The notes beneath the pieces are model-generated. The model saw only the letters and a program-made list of their open reading frames with translations. It was not told the origin of the DNA and ran no database searches. From NCBI RefSeq assembly GCF_000231115.1, contig NW_006889834.1:1-64000 (forward strand): DNA of 64,000 nt. Direction: 5' to 3'. The first letter of the stretch is position 1. Every line of letters begins with the position of its first letter. The position numbers and the translations under genes are program-made. This DNA is from Vittaforma corneae ATCC 50505. Its lineage: Eukaryota; Microsporidia; Nosematidae. Below are positions 9,423 to 19,293 of this stretch, one piece after another.

Positions 9423-11722
9423 ATGATCCATATTTTATGCATGCCTTGGTATTGCACGCTGTACCTAAAAGAAGATACAGCTGTTGATGTAAGCTGCTAT
9501 TATTCTAAGGAGTGTACAGATGATTATAGAAGATGGATCTGCAAAAGACACAGTGAGAACGACAACTACGACTCTAGTTCATATTTGTTTTCAACTACTA
9601 ACTATTCAGTAAAGAATGAAATATTACCAGAGCTATTCAAGAAGTATATTAGTATGAGTAATTCAAACTACAATAATATAATTGTTTCTTTTATTTGTAA
9701 CTTAAGAGAAATAACCAGCCTATTAGTCCAATATGTCCACAGCGGTAATTCTAGCTATTTTTTTATATCCAATCCTGAATTTTCAGAGGCACTGGCCAAA
9801 AATACAAATCTTGAATCGGCTGTTTGCTTATGCTATAGTTTTGGAAATAAAAATTCATCATCAGTTCTTATTTCGTATTTAGAAATTAACGGAGTGGTGG
9901 TTGAGCATGCCCCTAGTGATAAATATACTGGTATTTATAATACTATAGAGCCATTTGATAACTACAACTGGGATGTTGCATATGGCCGTTCAACCAGTAT
10001 TGTTGACAATAAGCAACATCTTCTTATTTACGGAATCCAGTCTTCGCTTTTTCATTCCATCAACCAAACAGCCACCAACCTTGGAAAACGTAAACTACTC
10101 AGAAGAATTACTGATCCACCAGATCATAGTTGGATTCAAACATCCTTAAATTTCATTCAAAAATTTCGAAACAATCCTATTATTCAAAAAGTGTCCGAAC
10201 TATTAAAGAAAATCAATGCTTTTGATATTAAAGCCACAGAGAGAATCAATGACATTGAACTGGGAACATCCTTTCTAATGGATCAGTCAACCAATGATTC
10301 AAAGAGTATTTATAGCAGAAACAATCTAGAGGAGAGTTCTATTCTAAAGTACAAAAAAATAGTTAAAAACGTAGAAAACATCAAAAATAACATGGAAATA
10401 TTCAATGTTCTCAAGAAAGAAATAGAAAAGACAAATACTGAAGAAGGCATTTTTGGTGATTTGATCGAAGCCCTGTCTGAAACGTCTACAATTGAACGAA
10501 TTGATACACAGTTTAGCGTTATAAACTGTAAGGCAGAGTGTGTTTATCCTTTTCTAGCCGATAGAATTGGGTTTGTTGTCAAATCAGGCGTAGACTCATA
10601 TCTTGACTTGTGTAGAGGCATGTACGAGGAAAAACTGTTGATGTGTCAAGACGTTCTGAATAAGATTCAATCGGTATACGACCTTGAAATTTATTTTGGA
10701 GATGACAGGGAAATTTGTTTAATGAAAACCAATTCGCATGAAAGAAATGAAGCTAAAATGAAGAGAAATGCGACAGTTGAGCATAAAAGTTCGTATAGAA
10801 GCAGTAGTACAATGTTGGACAAAGTTGGTACGTTCCAAAATAGGCCATCAAAGAAAAAACGAAGAATAAATTCAAGCAAGGCCATAAAGCTCTTTGTACT
10901 GAAAGAGTCTAAAACAATGATACTATACAGCTGCCCTGAGCTCAAGGCTCTTAACAAGCTAATCAGAGAGCTTTTAGATCAAATAATTGAAATAGAAGGT
11001 AGATTTGCAAGTCTATTCTACTTAAAATCCAACAGTATGGTATATTTTTTACAAGAATTTGTAGTTTAATATCTGAACTTGACACTTTGATCAGCAATTC
11101 AATGTTTTCCAAGGAAATTCAATTTAAAAGGCCAAGAATCGAAAACAAAGTGTCCATTCACAATGTCTCACACGTTCTATTTCCTGAATTTCAAAGAAGT
11201 TCATACTTGTTTGAAAACAATGAAGTTTATGTAATAACGGGCGCAAATATGGCAGGGAAGTCTTGCTATTTAAGAAACTTGTTTCACATAGCTATTTTAT
11301 CAAAGATTGGGTGTTTTATTGACTGTGACAGTGCTGAAGTTCCAGCTTTTGATGAAATGTACTTTATTAACAGTATTGAGGATGTCAACATTCTAACACA
11401 GAAGATATTAAAAAAGACGGTTAGCATAGAAGAAAACTACAAAACACCAGAAAGACTGGTTTTAATCGATGAACTTCATTGCTGTTCAAAAATACAGTTG
11501 AACTTACTGCTTCTTCTTAAGAATAGTAGGATTCTGACTCTTTTTGTAACTCATCGAACTGAATTAATCGATAAATTAAAAGACAGGAATTTTAAAATAT
11601 TTTCGTATGAGAACTTTCAGTTAAAAGAGGGAGTTAATAATCAATCAAATGTACTAAAAATATGTGAAAGACATTTTCCTGAAATACTGCAGCCTCCCGT
11701 GAAAAGAATGCACTTTTATTAA
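9423..11722 (+). CDS. MSH4: MutS homologue, MSH4-like, one frameshift
   Basis: 766 residues across a single missing base in the T-run at 11045-11050: the first frame stops at 11069, and the second continues as ICSLISELDTLIS. MutS lever and clamp regions are visible. GKRKLLRRITDPP marks domain III, and the clamp FVVKSGVDSYLDLCRGMYEE resembles MSH4's AVRSNINEFLDIARRTY. There is no N-terminal mismatch-recognition Phe-x-Glu motif, as in MSH4/MSH5. The ATPase has a Walker A of GANMAGKS (normally GPNMxGKS) and Walker B LVLIDEL, but the following GRGT and the signature-loop region are not recognisable. Known role of MSH4-MSH5: stabilising meiotic crossover intermediates. Assignment to MSH4 rather than MSH5 is by resemblance only. 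Start ATG 9423 has no CCC signal. Confidence 0.7.
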
Positions 11723-11927
11723 GCATTTATAAACAACTTGCTTATCTAAAGTTATCCTTTACATTGTAGCTACTATTAAGTAAAGGCTAATTTTATTTAT
11801 TTAGTTATCCACGTAGTCTCCATACTTTTGTTTGCTCAACAACAAATGTATAAGCATAGTAACTAATGTGTAAGCAGTCGTCCATCCATTTTCCAGTCTC
11901 TTTGTTAGTCTTTTTAGTTCCTAGCCC

Positions 11928-12629
11928 ATGGGAATAAATGAACAAATTTACAACACTTTCAATGATGAAGGAAGACTACTTCAGTTAGAATACGGCATGG
12001 AGGCGCTCTACAGCAGTTACCAAACAGTAAGTATTCTTTCAAATTCTGAAATCATCTTTGTTTCTAAAAAAGTACCTCAACAGCCTTTGCAAGCAGAGTC
12101 TCATAATTCAATCTACAAAATTGGAAATGGGTTATATGTGAATATAACAGGATTGCCTGCTGATATAGACTATATTGTCAATAGAGCTAGAACTCTTGCT
12201 GCTTCTACAGAGTATACTCTAGGATGCAAAGTCACTCCAGATATCTTTGCAACCATACTGGCAGAGAAACTTCAGGAAAACATTCAAACGACGAAAAAAA
12301 GATCACCGTCTTTTGCCCTCACAATCGGTGGGTTTGAGAAGGATACACCAATGTTATACTACTCCGACATGAGTGCGGTGCAATATCCATGTTTTGCATC
12401 AGCTGCGGGTGAAGATTATTCAAAAATGGTGAAATATCTTGAAAAACACTATAAAAGAGAAGAGAAAGAGTTTGCCATTCAACTTGCCATTTCATCTTTA
12501 CTCCAATCAATAGGAAAAGAGGCTGAATCTACAGAAATTCAAGTTGGGGTTCTGTCAAAAGACGGCATTGAATATTTGAGCGATCAACAAATCAATGAGG
12601 TAATCCAGAATATTGCTGAAAATAATTAA
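11928..12629 (+). CDS. SCL1: 20S proteasome alpha subunit, probably alpha-1 (SCL1/PSMA6)
   Basis: 233 residues. The alpha signature YNTFNDEGRLLQLEYGMEAL is present at the N-terminus (consensus FSPEGRLxQVEYAxEA). Choice of alpha-1 rests on SKKVPQQPL, the ITGLPADIDYIVNRAR segment matching MTGMTADSRSQVQRAR, and STEIQVGVLSKDG near the end. It forms part of the outer gate ring of the core particle and has no catalytic role. The start ATG directly follows TAGCCC. Length is near the family norm (about 245). Alpha-2 is a possible alternative assignment. Confidence 0.88.
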   Translation: MGINEQIYNTFNDEGRLLQLEYGMEALYSSYQTVSILSNSEIIFVSKKVPQQPLQAESHNSIYKIGNGLYVNITGLPADIDYIVNRARTLAASTEYTLGCKVTPDIFATILAEKLQENIQTTKKRSPSFALTIGGFEKDTPMLYYSDMSAVQYPCFASAAGEDYSKMVKYLEKHYKREEKEFAIQLAISSLLQSIGKEAESTEIQVGVLSKDGIEYLSDQQINEVIQNIAENN

Positions 12630-12815
12630 AATTGTGCTGAGCTGCAGTATAAAGTTTAATATTACTATTTGGCTAAAAGACAAAATAGCATTGTAAAGAT
12701 GAGTATTTATTTAAAAAGAATGGTGTATTTCATTAGCATATTGCTATTTTATTAAAATGTTAAATTAAAGTAGGAGCGAATAAATAAGCATGACGAAGAT
12801 ATATTATTAGGCTAA

Positions 12816-14482
12816 TTAAAGTTTAATATCCGGATTAGAAAGGCCTGGGTCCATGTAAGTGCCCGATTTCTTAGCCTCGCTGTATGACTTACTTAAATAT
12901 CTAATGGGCAGCACCCAGATAGAACAGAAGAATACAATCACCAATGTTGTTACACCGAAGTAATAACGAGAATCTTGTGCTCCAGTGATTGCAAACATGA
13001 TAATGCCGTAGAATGAACCAATGGACTTACCAAGCTTAGTAATTGAGCCATCAAATACACCCTTAAAAAGAGGCCTGATGCTAGGATCAATCTTCATAGC
13101 AACAAGTTCCTTAACAATATCGAAGAAGGCGTACTTGGCTACTTTCATGAAAGATTGAATGGCAGTACCAGCAATTGCTTCTTCATAAGGATATTTGTTA
13201 ACAGCATTGTACCAATGGAAAGGCCACATATTGTCTGATCCTGTGGCAGGGAAGTTAGTAATTGAGAACCAGAACTCAACAAGAGATGAGCAAAGGCTGA
13301 CTGTCAATGGCACAGCGGCAAATGCAGCAATGCCAAACTTATCTGGAAGAAGTGAGATAGGAGAAATGATAATTATGCACGTTGCAATTGACGTACAAAT
13401 AAGATCCATAGACTTGAACCCAGTAGCGAAGAAAGACTTTTCCCTATCCAGGTATGAAGCCGCTGCCGACATACCACTTGCATTAGCTGTTTCTAAAAGA
13501 TTAGTGGAAAAGTTGTAGAAGAAAGCAACGGCACACATGGAAAGAAGTAACTTAGAGTTAACCATAAGATAAATGGAATCTCTGAATCCAACTTCTTTTT
13601 CTTGGAGGCGGATTTCTTGGGAGCGCCAGAAGGAATAACCACCAAATTGAGAAGCTCCTTTTCAACAATTTTCTTTATGAAAAGGACGAAGACATACAAA
13701 GCTATAGCGCAAAATGGAAAAATAAAATAGTATATGTCAGAGTCAGCTTTCGGCTTCTTCTTGTATATATCACTCCAGAATTTGTAGCCAAGACCAGCGA
13801 AACATGAACTAATATTAGAGAAGAATAAAAGTGTTCTTACAAACCTCTTATTTTGATTTTCACTTGTATTGTTATTAACGTATGTCATGAAGCAGAAAGA
13901 TACCATCATAGATCCTATAACCTCTGCAAGGATATAGAATGCAGAGTACACATATTGATTAAGGACAATGCAAAGAGGATAAAATCCATTCAATCCTCTC
14001 ACTGTCAAGGAATCAGATACGAAGAGCAAATCGCTGAATATGTCATTAGGTTGGATATACTTCGTAGCCATCATAAGCAAAGCATTAATGGCTAAGAAAA
14101 CGGTGAAGCACATTGTCATAATTCTAAAAGCATTGTTGAAGTCTGTTTTAGAGGATATGTTCTGACAGAAAATGACTAGAAGCTGAGTAACAACAAACGT
14201 AAGAAGCTTGAGCCAGTTCTTTGTATCAGTATTGTCTAAAACTGCATATACGACTCTATCCTTGAAGAGCCTTAGAAAAGCGTATGTGAAGGAAATCGTG
14301 CAAAACATAATGGCAAAAAGGGTTACTCTTAAGCGCTCCTCTGGAAGGATAGTAAAGAAATAGCCAAGCCAAGATGTTTTCTTAAGCGTATCAGCAGCTA
14401 CTACAAGCTCCTCCTCGGTCCTTGGTGTGTATTTTTGATTTGTTGAAACTCCCGATTCTACGGGATTTTCTACTTCAGCCAT
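12816..14482 (-). CDS. NTT: ATP/ADP translocase (NTT nucleotide transporter), one frameshift
   Basis: 555 residues when one missing base near 13565-13580 is allowed for. The upstream frame runs to SEIPFI and the second resumes at LMVNSKLLLSMCAV. A multi-helix (about 12 TM) plastid/Chlamydia-type nucleotide transporter, unrelated to mitochondrial carriers. Visible hallmarks are the first helix ERLRVTLFAIMFCTISFTYAFLRLFKD, the LNGFYPL loop and the later FYNFSTNLLE helix. These proteins were acquired from bacteria by an ancestor of microsporidia; they import host ATP at the parasite surface or supply the mitosome. The start ATG 14482 follows CCCCTACT, which excludes the upstream in-frame codons. 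Other paralogues would be expected elsewhere in the genome. Confidence 0.93.
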
Positions 14483-14639
14483 AGTAGGGGCGCAAAGGAG
14501 TAAAAATTTTAAAAGTAGCTGGGAAATCACGAGAGAAATTCATAAAAAATAAAGTAAAGTAAGGGAATGAGAGAAAGAGCATGGGTGTCTAGAGGACTGT
14601 TTAATTCAAAAGTGTAGTCTACTAATCGTTTTGTTTTCA

Positions 14640-14669
14640 ATAATTTAAAATTTTTTGAAAAATTTTACA
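14640..14669 (+). promoter_or_regulatory. AAATTTT blocks before tiny ORF
   Basis: Two AAATTTT blocks (near 14647-14656 and 14659-14667) lie directly upstream of ATG 14670, as at ribosomal and other housekeeping genes here. There is no CCC. This is the main reason to take the following tiny ORF seriously. Confidence 0.4.
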
Positions 14670-14839
14670 ATGGATTGCTCCAGAGAATATCTTGAAGATA
14701 AGTATATGGCTATTAATCACATTTACTATGGCGTACTTCTGGCAGAGAATGCTCCACTTGAGTATTGGCCTATTTAATGAGTGATAAGTATCTTTTTGAT
14801 GTGTTTGGCTATAGCTATCGTTTAACTAGAAATGACTGA
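14670..14839 (+). CDS. tiny ORF, 35 codons or ~56 across a break
   Basis: ATG 14670 opens a 35-codon ORF (MDCSREYLEDKYMAINH ...) ending at TAA 14777. Immediately overlapping it, in the next frame, ATG 14777 opens 20 further codons (MSDKYLFDVFGYSYRL...) ending at 14839. If one base is missing near 14768-14775, as happens in many genes in this window, the two form one protein of about 56 residues. The spacing of LxxKYxxxxH and a later YLM recalls the small spliceosomal protein SF3b10/SF3B5, but identity is too low to claim this. AAATTTT blocks just upstream favour a real gene. Confidence 0.35.
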
Positions 14840-14934
14840 GTGCATGCGACTTATACAACTTGTAGTATTGTATTGCATCATGACACACTTTTATGTATAA
14901 AAGTGGAAAGAAGAAACCAAATGATTTTTTCCCC

Positions 14935-15819
14935 ATGCTTGATAGATATTTCAAAAAGTGTTCAAGTGTAAATCATCAGACAGGCAACGATAACAATAAA
15001 AATAATGAACCAATGGGCATTATTAACAGGAGTAACGAGGGATGTTCTAAGTTAGGAGTTGGTACGACTTCCAGGGAGCTAGAAAATATGGATCGAGGAT
15101 GTTGTCTAGTCAAAGACGAAGACAGTACGAGTAGCTCATGCACAGTTTGTAAGCTTGAGACTTTTGTTGAAAAGGACTGGAAATTTCTGCTTGAAGAAGA
15201 GTTTAGAAAGGATTACTTTTTGAAGATAAAGAAAGCTCTTCATTCCACGTCCATTTTCTACCCGCCTATTGAGAAAATATTCAATTTTACACATTTTTCT
15301 TCATTTAAGGATATTAAAGTAGTTATCATGGGACAAGATCCATACCATAACCCTGGACAGGCAATGGGTCTTTCATTTTCTGTTCCAAGAGGCATAAAGA
15401 TACCACCAAGTTTAATTAATATATATCAAGAGCTTTCTAAGGACATTCCTGGATTTGTCGCACCTGGCCACGGCGATCTCACAGAATGGGCAGCACAGGG
15501 AGTGCTATTACTGAACGATACTCTAACAGTTGAAAAGAACAAGCCAGCATCACACTCAGAAATTGGATGGAAACGATTTACGAAGAGAATTCTAGAGTTG
15601 ATTAATACCCGTCTGCAACATGTTGTTTTTATGTTATGGGGTAATCATGCAAGACAAAATGCAAGGTTAATTGATGGTGCCAGACACTTAATTCTTGAGG
15701 CTGGCCATCCAAGTCCATTTAGTGTGAAAATGTTTGAAGGATGCAAGCATTTTTCTAAGGCAAATAAGTATTTAAGTAGTCATTTGAGAGGAGCAATCGA
15801 CTGGAAACTATCCAATTAA
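14935..15819 (+). CDS. UNG1: uracil-DNA glycosylase (UNG)
   Basis: 294 residues. Removes uracil from DNA by cleaving the N-glycosidic bond in base-excision repair. The water-activating loop GQDPYHNPGQAMGLSFSVP (catalytic Asp near residue 135) and the minor-groove loop GHPSPFS with the following GCKHFSKANKYL are intact. The frame is open to an ATG at 14893, but ATG 14935 is directly preceded by CCCC, which matches the start signal of most genes here. From that start the protein begins MLDRYFKK, a PCNA-binding-like xxYF motif as seen at the N-terminus of nuclear UNG. About 70 poorly conserved residues then separate it from the catalytic domain. Confidence 0.95.
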   Translation: MLDRYFKKCSSVNHQTGNDNNKNNEPMGIINRSNEGCSKLGVGTTSRELENMDRGCCLVKDEDSTSSSCTVCKLETFVEKDWKFLLEEEFRKDYFLKIKKALHSTSIFYPPIEKIFNFTHFSSFKDIKVVIMGQDPYHNPGQAMGLSFSVPRGIKIPPSLINIYQELSKDIPGFVAPGHGDLTEWAAQGVLLLNDTLTVEKNKPASHSEIGWKRFTKRILELINTRLQHVVFMLWGNHARQNARLIDGARHLILEAGHPSPFSVKMFEGCKHFSKANKYLSSHLRGAIDWKLSN

Positions 15820-16022
15820 ATATTTTAATGTGAATGCTGTATGGCTTACAAATTGACTGTTGAACTAGTTTTTGGTCTTATTCAGTCTGCTTGCCTATAT
15901 TAAGAATAGATGCATTTATTCTAATCAACAAACTAACTAAAACAAATACGACAATGAATAATGCTGGTTAAATATACTATAGTCTATTATACTATGGCTA
16001 TATTTTTATATAGCCTTTCTTC

Positions 16023-16042
16023 ATTAAAAATTTTTACTCCCA
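16023..16042 (+). promoter_or_regulatory. AAAATTTT and TCCCA before UTP10
   Basis: An AAAAATTTTT block, then ACTCCCA, directly abut the UTP10 ATG, repeating the two-part start signal. Confidence 0.55.
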
Positions 16043-19000
16043 ATGCTACGAGAACAGCTCGAAGAACTCCAACGTACAAAAAGAACACTTTTACATACAA
16101 AAAACGCACTCATAAGATTTGTACTGGACGAAGATGTTGACTCTCTCACACTTTTCAACAATCTTCCCTTCCCTACTTCTTTCACTACTCAAAAGTCCCT
16201 ATCCTTTGACAGACATACGCTTTCGGAAAAGGAGGAGAAGCGGTTTAACTCGCGATTCGCACCTTTCTTAAGAAATTTAATTTCCAAGAGCAAGCATCCT
16301 GGCATTGACATTCTTCTTGAGTATCTTATGAGGATTTATTGTATAGACACATTTAACCCCCAAGAACTGACATTCTTACTTTTACCATTCAAGAAATACT
16401 TTAATCAGCTTCAAATCATAGCTAAGAACACCAAGAATCAGTTTTCAAGTCTCAAATCATATTCAATTTCCAGTATTTCAAGGATAATCGTCAAAGATAA
16501 AAGGCTAATGCTAGACTTTGTGAAGTATTTTAACGCCTATGAAGTATTAAAAGAGTTTTTGGACAAGACAATGGACGAAATCATTGACATTTTAAAAGCA
16601 TCTGATATGGACTATTTAAGTGAGATTTATAAAATTATGGAACTATTAATTCAGCACGGCAATCCATTGAAAGCTTTACAGATATACCACAGAATGAGAT
16701 CGTACTTGAATACAGATGACTTCATCCTTCTTCTACTGCCCTATTTCCCAAAAGATTTGATAGAAATGAAAGATCATAAAGAAAGTGGCAACAAATATCA
16801 GATGATTTTCAACAACAAAGGTGGAAGAAGCCTTCTCAAAAATCAAATTGAAATTTATAGATACTTGGAATATCTTCTGAGCTGTGGATTAATACCTGAC
16901 GAATTTAATGATAGCGAATACAAAACTTTGCAGCACATATTTTTTGGGAAACCAGTTGATCAGATTGTTGAAGGCATTCATTCCAACAAAGTGGCAGATA
17001 ATCTAATTGAGTTATTTAAAGAAATTGAGCCAAAGGACGAATTACTAAGTTTTATTGTACGAAATAACATACAAAGGTATTTTGCGGAACACCTCAGCGA
17101 TAAAGACAAAGTATATTTGATCAGAGAAGCTTTTGACGTCAATTATTTGACACCAAACAACTATAATCTATGCATCATGAATCTGAACAAGGATGTGTTT
17201 AAATCAAAATATAATCAAATACTAAACAGATGTCTCCATTTCCGAACATTCAACCCTGTGTATTTTAGCAAATTAATTGACTTTGACTTTAATGAAATTT
17301 TCAGCTGCCACTCTCCTCAAGCAAGTACTTACAAGCAGAATGTAATCAAATTATTGGAGAGGAAAAACATTAATCTGTCAGATACTTTTTTTAACAATAA
17401 TCTCCTCGGAGATTCCTCTGTTTTGTCCTATCTTCTAGAAAATGGCCAATCCTTTTCAGAAGAGCAATTATTTGCTATAATCGAAAACACTAAGATCCTT
17501 AAATCGCCTTCCATTGTTGCAAAGTTGCTTTACTACATCCTCAGAAACTTTGAAAAATTATCCTCGCGATTCAACTTTAACGATTTTGTCTCGTGGCTAA
17601 TCAACAACGATTTTTTATCCACTTTAATCTCAATCATTAATGTATGTACTGAAAATCACTTCAGTAACATTGACACTGACGTGCTCTACATGCTATTTTT
17701 AGAAAGTGCAATGTCTAGTTCTGGAGATACATTAATCAGTATCCTGAAAATTCTAAGTCAAAGAGGATTTAATGTAGTTGGTAGGCTCTACGACTCAAAA
17801 AACTATGAAATCATCTTAAAGATTGCAAACCTAACTGAGTTGTCAAATGTTTTAACTTCACATGTAAATACTCCTGATTTTATCAAAAATTACTACGGTA
17901 GAATATCAGATCAGCATGCTTTAGTGGCGTTTGTAATCAGTAATAGTCAACATCGAAACTATCTGTTCCTACTTGCTTACTTTATTGATATTTTGATTAC
18001 TTTTAGAACCCATCATTCATGGAATGTTGTTAAGCTTGTTCTTATTGAATGTCTATCAGAGAAGCGTCAACTTCAGAAAGCTCTTGAGTATGTTCTTTCA
18101 CATTTTGATTTATTTGATGATTCTGACGGTGATCTTTTTCAAAAGATTTTTTCAGGGGATGTAGTTTTCGATATTAAACGTATCGAGACTATTTTGTGTC
18201 ACGAATCGGCGGCAGCTACCTTGATTCATTCTTGCCTTCTACTAAGTAAAGATGCTGAGATGCTTCCGATCTTGCCTCATATTGTGCCATTACTGATTAA
18301 ATACAAGAAAGACACTGTTATTCAGTTATTCAAAAGATACGGGAATGTTATGGTAACGTACATTAAAGATATCCTACAACATTACCCTGAAATTAGCCAC
18401 ATTTTATTAGATCTTGAGCCTAAATTTGTACTAAAAGAGCTATGCAGTTCTCTTACCATTCAGAACATTGATATTCTTCTCAAGATTCTCAAAACCAAAA
18501 CATGCTGTAGTAGTGATGTGTTTAAACGACTTTGTGCATGTTTTAACAAGCATGTTGGATCGTTAATTACTTCTGAACATATTTTAGCATTGATAAGGTT
18601 TTTCAAAAATTCACGTAGTAGTGACTATATGGCTGGAAGCATGCTCAAGGAAGTAGAAAGCGCTCTTTCTGATTTTCTGGTAAATGTTTATATTGCCAAT
18701 TCAACGATATTTTATGAAACAATGCTTGATGGAGTGGGTATGTCTTCATCGCTATTTGCTGATTCAGCGAATTTGACTTTGCAAAACATATCTGGCGAAG
18801 TTTTCGAAACAAATAAGAACATTTCAAACGATCTGAAATTCCTGTGCCATTTTTTAGAATATAACCATATCACAACTGAAAATACAATGGCGCTTTATGA
18901 GCAGGTTTTTAATGCCAGGAATTGTCTATCTCCAAGGTTAATCTCGTATCTTATCAGGGATGACAGTCAGGTACTTGGGGAGTGTATCGGCCATCTTCTT

Positions 19001-19183
19001 TCACATATCAACAATGATTTAGACACAATATACATTTTAGAAATACTCTCCCACATTTTCAGCAATGTCCCTGAGAGTAAAGAATTCAAAAATAAGATAC
19101 TTCCTTGCATTTTTGTGTTGAGTGAAGATGAAAACAGGCTAGTCTCTGAAAAAGCAAGACAGATCATAGAGACACTGCAGTAA
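16043..19183 (+). CDS. UTP10: small-subunit processome protein UTP10/HEATR1-like, shortened
   Basis: 1,046 residues of alpha-helical HEAT-like repeats with no enzymatic motifs. The N-terminus supports UTP10. A first helix (MLREQLEELQRTKRTLLHTK) is followed by SLSFDRHTLSEKEEKRFN, resembling yeast Utp10's SLDRNVQTKEE, then a stretch matching the conserved region RFQIHVKNTEMLLLS...YF. The C-terminal FVLSEDENRLVSEKARQIIETL looks like the end of the BP28CT region. UTP10 is a U3 snoRNP/t-UTP subunit required for early 18S rRNA processing. It is about 60% of the yeast length (1,769), consistent with microsporidian shortening. The start ATG follows TCCCA. Identification rests on the termini; the middle could not be aligned by eye. 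Confidence 0.7.
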   Translation: MLREQLEELQRTKRTLLHTKNALIRFVLDEDVDSLTLFNNLPFPTSFTTQKSLSFDRHTLSEKEEKRFNSRFAPFLRNLISKSKHPGIDILLEYLMRIYCIDTFNPQELTFLLLPFKKYFNQLQIIAKNTKNQFSSLKSYSISSISRIIVKDKRLMLDFVKYFNAYEVLKEFLDKTMDEIIDILKASDMDYLSEIYKIMELLIQHGNPLKALQIYHRMRSYLNTDDFILLLLPYFPKDLIEMKDHKESGNKYQMIFNNKGGRSLLKNQIEIYRYLEYLLSCGLIPDEFNDSEYKTLQHIFFGKPVDQIVEGIHSNKVADNLIELFKEIEPKDELLSFIVRNNIQRYFAEHLSDKDKVYLIREAFDVNYLTPNNYNLCIMNLNKDVFKSKYNQILNRCLHFRTFNPVYFSKLIDFDFNEIFSCHSPQASTYKQNVIKLLERKNINLSDTFFNNNLLGDSSVLSYLLENGQSFSEEQLFAIIENTKILKSPSIVAKLLYYILRNFEKLSSRFNFNDFVSWLINNDFLSTLISIINVCTENHFSNIDTDVLYMLFLESAMSSSGDTLISILKILSQRGFNVVGRLYDSKNYEIILKIANLTELSNVLTSHVNTPDFIKNYYGRISDQHALVAFVISNSQHRNYLFLLAYFIDILITFRTHHSWNVVKLVLIECLSEKRQLQKALEYVLSHFDLFDDSDGDLFQKIFSGDVVFDIKRIETILCHESAAATLIHSCLLLSKDAEMLPILPHIVPLLIKYKKDTVIQLFKRYGNVMVTYIKDILQHYPEISHILLDLEPKFVLKELCSSLTIQNIDILLKILKTKTCCSSDVFKRLCACFNKHVGSLITSEHILALIRFFKNSRSSDYMAGSMLKEVESALSDFLVNVYIANSTIFYETMLDGVGMSSSLFADSANLTLQNISGEVFETNKNISNDLKFLCHFLEYNHITTENTMALYEQVFNARNCLSPRLISYLIRDDSQVLGECIGHLLSHINNDLDTIYILEILSHIFSNVPESKEFKNKILPCIFVLSEDENRLVSEKARQIIETLQ

Positions 19184-19293
19184 GCAGCATCTCCGTTCAG
19201 TACATGGATTGTTCGAGTAGATATTTGTGCTGGCAAAATTATATAATTAAAATGACTTATTTTGAGGGAAGCTTTTTATATTAAAAGTTAAAT

